From NCBI GenBank assembly GCA_030630935.1, contig DAOVMD010000188.1, positions 1 to 6,370 of the forward strand: DNA of 6,370 nt, read 5' to 3'. Under the pieces are notes generated by a model, which was not told where the DNA came from, searched no databases, and worked only from the letters and a program-made list of their open reading frames with translations. Below are positions 1 through 4,639 of the stretch, piece after piece (within the stretch, counting starts at the first letter, position 1; the number at the start of each line of letters is the position of its first letter). The stretch comes from Candidatus Mcinerneyibacteriota bacterium. Its GTDB lineage: Bacteria; AUK180; JAQVHJ01. The position numbers and the translations under genes are program-made.

Positions 1-6
1 AGTTAT

Positions 7-31
7 CCATATTAGGAATAAATTCCTATGG
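7..31. repeat. Palindromic repeat-like element 1
   Basis: TAGGAAT (13-19) pairs perfectly with ATTCCTA (22-28) around a two-base centre. CCA (7-9) pairs with TGG (29-31) across a three-base bulge. A near copy of the core, AGGAATAAATTTCT, recurs at 148-161 with one difference in 14 bases, which suggests a repeated element and not a gene terminator. No T-run follows the stem. Confidence 0.45.
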
Positions 32-58
32 CATTTGTGGAGCTGTTGAACCATGTTA

Positions 59-92
59 GATTGCCGCGCTCTCTGCGAAGTCTCGCAATGAC
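59..92. repeat. Palindromic repeat-like element 2 (GATTGC...GCAATGAC)
   Basis: ATTGC (60-64) pairs with GCAAT (85-89), and CGC can pair with GCG inside the loop (65-69 with 75-77). The arrangement GATTGCCGCG...CTCGCAATGAC resembles a dispersed intergenic palindrome seen in many uncultivated bacterial genomes; this is recognition from memory, not a search. It is more GC-rich than the surrounding sequence, which fits an inserted or spread element. Confidence 0.5.
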
Positions 93-106
93 ATTAGCAT
101 GGCTGT

Positions 107-133
107 GCAGGTTTACCCTACGTGGTAACCTGC
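107..133. repeat. Palindromic repeat-like element 3 (10-bp hairpin)
   Basis: GCAGGTT (107-113) pairs with AACCTGC (127-133), and ACC (115-117) pairs with GGT (124-126). One T is bulged and the loop is CTACGT. CCTACG occurs in the loop (117-122) and again just after the stem (133-138). The stem lacks a T-run, so it is unlikely to be an intrinsic terminator. It lies 15 bases after element 2, so the three elements may form one composite repeat. Confidence 0.5.
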
Positions 134-235
134 CTACGAAATAGAAAAGGAATAAATTTCTTTCGTTTTAGAGTATAATATAATTCAATATTAATGTAAA
201 ATAGAAAATTAGGAAACTCCTGTGCAATTATTTAC

Positions 236-264
236 TTGACAATTAATGAAAAAGGGTGTAAAAT
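236..264 (+). promoter_or_regulatory. Sigma-70-type promoter for the TonB receptor
   Basis: TTGACA (236-241) matches the -35 consensus exactly. A 17-base spacer separates it from TAAAAT (259-264), a 5/6 match to the -10 box. The predicted start is near 271, giving a leader of almost 200 bases before the ATG at 469. The predicted first bases are the 5' strand of a stem that closes the leader RNA listed next. An overlapping TATAAT at 264-269 would need a 22-base spacer and is less likely. Confidence 0.65.
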
Positions 265-270
265 ATAATT

Positions 271-358
271 CAGACATCTTGGTCTCTCTTTTTCTTCGGT
301 TTAAATACTGAAGAAGCTTAATACTATTATTTGTCCAATTTGTCAAAGATGTTTTTTT
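271..358 (+). ncRNA. Possible structured leader, attenuator or small RNA
   Basis: The 5' strand AGACATCTT (272-280) pairs with AAGATGTTT (346-354), giving nine pairs including one G-U, and sits directly on a run of seven T (352-358). Inside it, TTCTTCGGT (292-300) pairs with ACTGAAGAA (307-315) around a six-base loop, nine pairs with one G-U. ATTTGTC occurs twice (329-335, 338-344), and either TGTC could pair with GACA (273-276) in competition with the closing stem. The promoter's predicted start falls at the first base of the closing stem. This could be a terminated RNA of about 88 bases or a conditional attenuator for the receptor. I recognise no known riboswitch core in it. The structure was paired by eye only. 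Confidence 0.35.
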
Positions 359-457
359 AATAATAAGTTAATTTTAGAAAGTGAATTGGCTATGAATCAA
401 TTTTTTCTAAATGTTATATTATTCTATAAATATTTTACAGAATCATAAAGAATAACC

Positions 458-463
458 AGGGGG
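458..463 (+). promoter_or_regulatory. Ribosome binding site of the TonB receptor
   Basis: AGGGGG lies five bases before the ATG at 469 and is a good Shine-Dalgarno match (AGGAGG with one change that still permits a G-U pair). It fixes 469 as the start, which also gives a standard signal peptide. Confidence 0.8.
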
Positions 464-468
464 TACCA

Positions 469-2598
469 ATGAAAAAGATTTTAGTTGTTTTTATGTTGAG
501 CTTTTTATTTATAATGTATGTTGGGGCAATTGATGAGACCTTACTCTTTTCAGAGGATGAATTAGTAACGGTCGCCACAAAAACGCCTAAGAAATTTAAA
601 GATGTCCCGGCATCAATGACAATTATTACCCAGGCTCAGATTCAAGCGATGGGTTATACAACACTCTCTCAAATCCTACAGACTGTACCAGGAATATATA
701 TTTCAACTTCTGAAAGACATCTTAGGAGATTAGCAATCAGGAATGTCACCAGCAGTTATAATGATAAAGCACTCCTCCTCGTTGACGGGATCCCGTATAG
801 AGAAGTATTTTACGGTCACCTTTTTATTGATGAGTATTTCCCCATTGAAATTATTAAGCAAATTGAAATCCTCAGAGGACCAAGTTCTGCATTATATGGA
901 ACAAATGCTTTTGCGGGAGTTATCAATATTGTAACTAAGAATTTCAGTGATATCGACAAGACAGAAAATAATGTGAAGGATTGTGAAAAGACAAAAACAG
1001 TTACTGATTCAGGTACTCGAATAGTCAATAACCTGAATATTAAAGTTGGAACCCATGACTTAAGTGAGTTTGCTGTTCTTTCTGCTGCAAAGTTTCAGGA
1101 TGGTTCTGAGGTTATTATTTACGGAAGGAAATATGAAACTAAAGGGTCAGGACCTCAATATAGCAGAAAACACCAGAGAAATGCAATCGGTGCTGACCCG
1201 GCAATGGCAAAAACATTTATGTTAAAATGGAATTATCATAACCTGAAAATTTCAACTTTTTATTTCGAGTTCCAGCATATCTTCCATACAAATTGGGATC
1301 TTCCTGCTGAAGTAAAAATCTATGATTTCTTTCAATATAAAGATGTAGGCTTTGATGTATTTTATGATTTTAACATTACTGAAAAACTTTCTGTTGAATT
1401 AAAACTTTCTTATCAGAACTATGATGATTCTTCGTTTTATCATTTAACTACTAAATTCGAAGAAGAGCCCGGAGTTGAAGATTTTATCGTTACCTGGGAT
1501 ATTTGGCCCATAAAGAAGAGTCAGGCAGGATTCGCTGAGCTGCACTTTAATTATGATATATTCCAAAACAATACACTTTCATTCGGGATTGAATATACGA
1601 TTGAAGAGATTATTGATGTTCGGGATCTCTATATTGAAAGAGCAACCGGGAGCATGGTTGCCCCTGATGCTGACCCGGCAATCGGTCCATATAGCTATTG
1701 GGTTGACCCTGTCACTAAACATAATAAGGTATTTTATGTTCAAGATCAACAGAAGCTTGGTAAATTTGATTTTATCGTTGGCATGCGTACTGATATCCAT
1801 GAAGTTTTTGGAACAACAACTTCTCCCCGAGCCGCAGTCGTTTATAATCACGGGTCAAGGTTAATTTTGAAAGCATTTTACGGGTCTGCTTTCAGAGCTC
1901 CAAGCTATAGAGAATTATTTACTAAAGTCAGCGACCCAAGTTGGATAAAAGGTAATGAAGACCTTGACCCGGAATCAATCGAAACGAAGGAAATTGAGAT
2001 TGTATTTATGCCGAACGAAAATACTAGTTTAACTTTAAATATATTCGAAAGTAAAATAACAAATTTAATTGGCCGTGGTGGAATATTAGGTGTAGATGAA
2101 ATTTATGAGAATTCAGAAAATGAAATCGATATTAAAGGTATTGAATTTACACACAGGGTAAAAAGGAATAAACTACAATTTGATCTGAACTTCTCATATT
2201 GTGAAGCCTACGACTCCGAAACAAATGAACTTCTTCCAAACCTCCCAACAACCCAGGGTAATTTTAAATTGATTTATTCTCCTTCAAAAAATTTAAATCT
2301 ATCTATAATGAATGTTTATGTCGGCTCAAGGGTTCGATGGCCGGATGATACAAATACCTACTATGGTAAACCTGTTGATCCAAAATATCCAATGGGTGAA
2401 CCAAGACCAGATGTAGAAGAGTACTTCAGAACCGATGTAAATGTCCTGCTTGATTTAAATAATCGTACCCGCGTCAATTTACATTGTTTCAACGTATTCG
2501 ATATAAAATATTATGACCCATATTATAAAAAGCCGTACCAGTTTGATATCCAGGGTCCGGGAAGAATGGTTCATCTGTCTCTTGTGTATTACTTCTAA
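469..2598 (+). CDS. TonB-dependent outer-membrane receptor
   Basis: This 709-residue protein is a ligand-gated beta-barrel that should import a scarce nutrient across the outer membrane using energy from TonB-ExbB-ExbD. Residues 1-20 form a signal peptide (MKK, a hydrophobic core, then VGA). A TonB-box-like stretch, DELVTVATK, lies at about 30-38. The plug domain spans about 39-158 and has the family signatures LLLVDGIPY (102-110) and LRGPSSALYGTNAFAG (135-150). The barrel fills the rest, with the receptor motifs AFRAPSYRELF (from about 474) and GNEDLDPE (495-502). It ends in VYYF, the terminal aromatic expected for barrel assembly. Length is normal for the family. No TonB, ExbB, ABC transporter or substrate enzyme lies in the window, so the ligand (siderophore, haem, cobalamin or other) cannot be assigned. 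It appears to be a single-gene unit with its own promoter and long leader. No clear intrinsic terminator follows the stop. Confidence 0.93.
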   Translation: MKKILVVFMLSFLFIMYVGAIDETLLFSEDELVTVATKTPKKFKDVPASMTIITQAQIQAMGYTTLSQILQTVPGIYISTSERHLRRLAIRNVTSSYNDKALLLVDGIPYREVFYGHLFIDEYFPIEIIKQIEILRGPSSALYGTNAFAGVINIVTKNFSDIDKTENNVKDCEKTKTVTDSGTRIVNNLNIKVGTHDLSEFAVLSAAKFQDGSEVIIYGRKYETKGSGPQYSRKHQRNAIGADPAMAKTFMLKWNYHNLKISTFYFEFQHIFHTNWDLPAEVKIYDFFQYKDVGFDVFYDFNITEKLSVELKLSYQNYDDSSFYHLTTKFEEEPGVEDFIVTWDIWPIKKSQAGFAELHFNYDIFQNNTLSFGIEYTIEEIIDVRDLYIERATGSMVAPDADPAIGPYSYWVDPVTKHNKVFYVQDQQKLGKFDFIVGMRTDIHEVFGTTTSPRAAVVYNHGSRLILKAFYGSAFRAPSYRELFTKVSDPSWIKGNEDLDPESIETKEIEIVFMPNENTSLTLNIFESKITNLIGRGGILGVDEIYENSENEIDIKGIEFTHRVKRNKLQFDLNFSYCEAYDSETNELLPNLPTTQGNFKLIYSPSKNLNLSIMNVYVGSRVRWPDDTNTYYGKPVDPKYPMGEPRPDVEEYFRTDVNVLLDLNNRTRVNLHCFNVFDIKYYDPYYKKPYQFDIQGPGRMVHLSLVYYF

Positions 2599-2620
2599 GA
2601 ATTAAAGAGTTTAAGAGTTC

Positions 2621-2649
2621 AAGGCTTGCTTTGCATGCGTTCAAGTGTT
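2621..2649. repeat. 29-bp hairpin module, copy 1
   Basis: This is the first of two copies that match at 27 of 29 bases. It holds GCTTGC-TTT-GCATGC, an imperfect stem with one T-T mismatch, followed by two octamer units. The perfect stem in copy 2 suggests that one base changed here. Confidence 0.6.
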
Positions 2650-2739
2650 CAAATGTTTAAGAGTTAAATAGTTTAAATGTTAACAAAAACGTTTAAGAGT
2701 GCGGGTGTTGAGATAGTTAAATAGTTTAAGTGTTTTATA

Positions 2740-2768
2740 AAGGCATGCTTTGCATGCGTTCAAATGTT
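2740..2768. repeat. 29-bp hairpin module, copy 2
   Basis: This copy matches copy 1 except at two bases and begins 119 bases after it. GCATGC (2743-2748) pairs with GCATGC (2752-2757) around TTT, so the element is a perfect six-pair hairpin and then enters GTTCAAAT. No T-run follows on the plus strand, so it is a poor terminator for the receptor gene. On the minus strand a short CTTTAT follows, leaving weak terminator activity possible in that direction. Confidence 0.6.
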
Positions 2769-2943
2769 ATTCTAAAAATGTGCTATCGCACCTCTATTGT
2801 TCAATCGTTCAAGTGTTTAAAACCGTTTAAATGTTAAGGGAGTTAGGATAGTTCAAGTGTTCAAGTGTTGAAGAAGTTTTGCATTCAATCGCTTTCTTAA
2901 GCAACAGTCGTTTTAAACAAATATAACAATATTTAAACCATCC

Positions 2944-2972
2944 ATTATAAGTCTCTTTGTCGTCCCTGTCAA
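2944..2972 (-). promoter_or_regulatory. Perfect-consensus sigma-70 promoter facing leftward
   Basis: Read on the minus strand, TTGACA (2972-2967), a 17-base spacer and TATAAT (2949-2944) match the consensus at all 12 positions with ideal spacing. Immediately upstream on that strand are A-tracts (plus-strand T-rich 2971-2989) resembling an UP element. The predicted start is near 2937 and the RNA would run through the octamer tract toward the 3' end of the receptor gene. Its 5' end could fold into a hairpin (AAATAT/ATATTT, 2919-2934). No gene with a ribosome binding site follows. A weak terminator-like site, a four-pair GTGC/GCAC stem then ATTTTT, lies at about 2791-2774 and would give an RNA of about 160 bases. 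Confidence 0.6.
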
Positions 2973-3080
2973 TTTTTTTCTTTTTTTTGTTCTTCATCCC
3001 GTCAATCCCATTCAAAAAAATATGGAAAACTCCTGTTAATTTTCGTCCTCAATTTAATTTAATTATCAATGAGATTTTTC

Positions 3081-3109
3081 TTGCAAAAGACAAATTAATA
3101 TGTTAAAAT
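3081..3109 (+). promoter_or_regulatory. Promoter of the thiol-redox gene and mnmG
   Basis: TTGCAA (3081-3086, 4/6 to the -35 box), a 17-base spacer and TAAAAT (3104-3109, 5/6 to the -10 box) precede the gene. TG at 3101-3102 forms an extended -10 element. The predicted start near 3116 leaves a leader of only about 12 bases, just enough for the TTAGG ribosome binding site. No terminator is visible before mnmG, so this promoter probably serves both genes. Confidence 0.6.
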
Positions 3110-3127
3110 TATCACTTAGGTAAAATT

Positions 3128-4639
3128 ATGAAGAGAACAATATTAACAGTAATTTTTATTATATTATTATTCCCCGGGTTTTCAAAGGCGTACTCAGCGA
3201 CTGATGATGTCTTGGTATTCTATGATCTTCATTGTGATCATTGCCAGGAGATCTTAAAGGATTTCTGGCCTCAGGTTGTTAAGGAGAAAAACTTAACTAC
3301 CCGGTATTATGAAGTTAACACCGGGAATAACTATAAGATTCTTCTTGAGATTGAAGAGAAGCTTCATGATAAAGAAAACGAATTCCCAATCTTTGTAATT
3401 GGTGATAGGGTCTTTGATCTATATCAAATTCAAACAGAGATGCTGGAGTACATAGAAAGTTCTTCCGAAAAGAAATTTCACTATACTGAGTTATTAGAAA
3501 AGGGTAAATATTTAGATAAACCGATATGGGCATCGGCTACCCCTGATCCTGTACAGAGTGATGGGAAAGTAAATTTAATCTATTTTTTTGAAGTTGGCTG
3601 TAAGGTATGTGCCAGAGTGACATCACACCTGAACTATTTAAATAAACAATATCCTTCAATTAAGGTTCTTGAATATGAAGCTGGTGGAAGTGAGAACCTG
3701 GGACTTTTACAGGCGTTTTTAATTACCTATAAAATTCCTGACGATGTGGATATTGTCCCGTCGGTTTTTTTCGGGAATCAATATCTTTTATCTAGTGACC
3801 TGAATTTTGAAAACTTAGAATCAATGATTCGGGATGAGATAGGCAAGAAAATTAATCCCCTTGAACTTGTAAAGCCTAATTTAGAAGCCGGTCATAATAA
3901 AATACTGGAGATATTTGAAAAGATCACATTTTTTGCAATTATTATTGCGGGTTTAATTGACGGGGTAAACCCCTGTGCATTTGCAACACTTTTATTTTTT
4001 ATTTCATACCTCACCGTAGTAGGTAGAACTAAGAAGGAAATTTTAATTGTTAGTTTAGGTTTTTCTGTAACGCTTTTTCTCACATATTTTGCAATTAGTT
4101 TAGGGCTTTTCCATGCATTACGCGGACTTACATTTTTACCACAAATGGCAAAATATATTTATTTTATAATGGGAGTTGTTACACTGCTATTTGCGGTATT
4201 AAGTTTCTATGATTTTATACAATATAAAAAGGGGCGTTTTGAAAAGGGAATTCTTCAGATTTCAAGTAAGATGCGGGATAGGATAAATCGAGTCATCAAG
4301 AAAGAAGGCAAGATTCATAATTTATTAATAGGGTCGATTATTACAGCTTTTCTTGTTTCACTTTTGGAATTTACCTGCACAGGTCAAGTTCTGGTTCCTA
4401 CTCTTGGTGCAGTGCTTTCACATCCTGAACTCCGAGTCCGGTCATTATTATGGATTTTCCTGTATAATGCTGCATTTATAACACCGCTTTTGATTATCTT
4501 CCTTCTTTTCTATAACGGAGTATCATCAGAGAAGCTGGGTAAATTCTTGAGAGCAGAGAGTCCAGCTATCAAATTTATAATGGGTATCGTTTTCATTTTA
4601 CTTGGTACTCTAATTATATATTTTGGTGTATTCAGATAA
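3128..4639 (+). CDS. Thiol-disulfide transporter: two thioredoxin-like domains plus CcdA/DsbD-like membrane domain
   Basis: This 503-residue envelope protein probably passes electrons from cytoplasmic thioredoxin to periplasmic proteins. A signal peptide covers about 1-24 (ending AYSA). Thioredoxin-like domain 1 (about 27-112) has FYDLHCDHC with C36/C39 and a cis-proline-type FPIFVIGD (P87). Domain 2 (about 147-236) has FFEVGCKVC with C158/C161 and IVPSVFFG (P211). Six membrane helices follow at about 265-295, 304-328, 342-362, 398-421, 437-461 and 482-501, with one conserved-type cysteine in each half: DGVNPCAF (C283) and EFTCTGQ (C417). The Lys/Arg-rich loop 366-397 should be cytoplasmic, which puts the thioredoxin domains outside. 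Canonical DsbD has its thioredoxin domain after the membrane part; here the order is reversed and doubled. AGG at 3118-3120, seven bases before ATG, supports the start. A role in cytochrome c maturation or in disulfide reduction cannot be separated from sequence alone. Confidence 0.85.
   Translation: MKRTILTVIFIILLFPGFSKAYSATDDVLVFYDLHCDHCQEILKDFWPQVVKEKNLTTRYYEVNTGNNYKILLEIEEKLHDKENEFPIFVIGDRVFDLYQIQTEMLEYIESSSEKKFHYTELLEKGKYLDKPIWASATPDPVQSDGKVNLIYFFEVGCKVCARVTSHLNYLNKQYPSIKVLEYEAGGSENLGLLQAFLITYKIPDDVDIVPSVFFGNQYLLSSDLNFENLESMIRDEIGKKINPLELVKPNLEAGHNKILEIFEKITFFAIIIAGLIDGVNPCAFATLLFFISYLTVVGRTKKEILIVSLGFSVTLFLTYFAISLGLFHALRGLTFLPQMAKYIYFIMGVVTLLFAVLSFYDFIQYKKGRFEKGILQISSKMRDRINRVIKKEGKIHNLLIGSIITAFLVSLLEFTCTGQVLVPTLGAVLSHPELRVRSLLWIFLYNAAFITPLLIIFLLFYNGVSSEKLGKFLRAESPAIKFIMGIVFILLGTLIIYFGVFR

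Larger units (their letters stand above)
1..468. other. Non-coding region upstream of the TonB receptor
   Basis: No convincing gene is visible on either strand. The first 140 bases hold three consecutive palindromic repeat-like modules (listed separately). Bases 140-235 are AT-rich filler with a second copy of the AGGAATAAATT motif. From 236 the stretch reads as the regulatory region of the receptor: a promoter, a foldable leader ending in seven T, about 100 bases of AT-rich sequence, and a ribosome binding site. Plus-strand frames open at the window edge all hit stops by base 57, so nothing supports the tail of an upstream gene. Confidence 0.6.
2609..2874. repeat. Degenerate octamer repeat tract (GTTYAARN)n
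   Basis: The stretch is built largely from 8-base units starting GTT, for example GTTTAAGA, GTTCAAGT, GTTCAAAT, GTTAAATA and GTTTAAAT. Five units run in exact register at 2639-2678. Others sit in register at 2609-2624, 2716-2739, 2799-2814 and 2851-2874, giving about 20 recognisable units. Register is broken by hairpin modules (near 2625-2638 and 2740-2757), by GTGC-TATC-GCAC (2780-2791), and by units lengthened by one or two bases. The GTTTAA units put frequent stops in the plus frames, so a repeat protein is unlikely. Spacing is too short and regular for a CRISPR array. Function is unknown; slipped-strand expansion or a protein-binding array are both possible. Confidence 0.75.
2599..3127. 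other. Long repeat-rich intergenic region
   Basis: These 529 bases lie between the receptor and the thiol-redox gene, and no convincing gene is found on either strand. About half is a degenerate octamer tract (2609-2874) interrupted by hairpin modules. Next comes AT-rich sequence (2875-2943) containing a hairpin, AAATAT/ATATTT (2919-2934). A minus-strand consensus promoter (2944-2972) with a homopolymeric T-tract beside it (2971-2989) follows, then AT-rich sequence leading into the plus-strand promoter of the next gene. Confidence 0.6.

Noticed and set aside
3-59. Tail of an upstream coding region (18 codons open to a TAG at 57)
   Set aside because: It is short, shows no family signature, and overlaps a palindromic repeat.
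271-358. Known riboswitch (cobalamin, TPP, SAM, cyclic-di-GMP)
   Set aside because: The conserved core strings of these classes are not present, and the element is too short for a cobalamin riboswitch.
383-406. Second terminator-like hairpin before the receptor (AATTG/CAATT then T-run)
   Set aside because: The stem has only five A/T-rich pairs with a nine-base loop, too weak to call in such AT-rich sequence.
392-448. 18-codon frame (MNQFFLNVILFYKYFTES) in the receptor leader, a possible leader peptide
   Set aside because: No ribosome binding site precedes it, and AT-rich sequence readily produces such hydrophobic short frames. It could be revisited if conserved in relatives.
1191-1682. 15-base identical repeat TGCTGACCCGGCAAT within the receptor gene (1191-1205 and 1668-1682)
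   Set aside because: Both copies encode ADPA in frame in likely loop regions. A single short match with the same codon choice is weak evidence for anything beyond coincidence or a local loop motif.
2609-2874. CRISPR array
   Set aside because: Units are 8 bases, contiguous and degenerate, with no spacers of typical length and no cas genes nearby.
2827-3015. 62-codon minus-strand open frame in the intergenic region
   Set aside because: The perfect minus-strand promoter lies inside it, so its start would not be on that transcript. It has no ribosome binding site, begins in a homopurine tract that yields runs of lysine, and ends in the octamer repeats. It looks like a chance frame.
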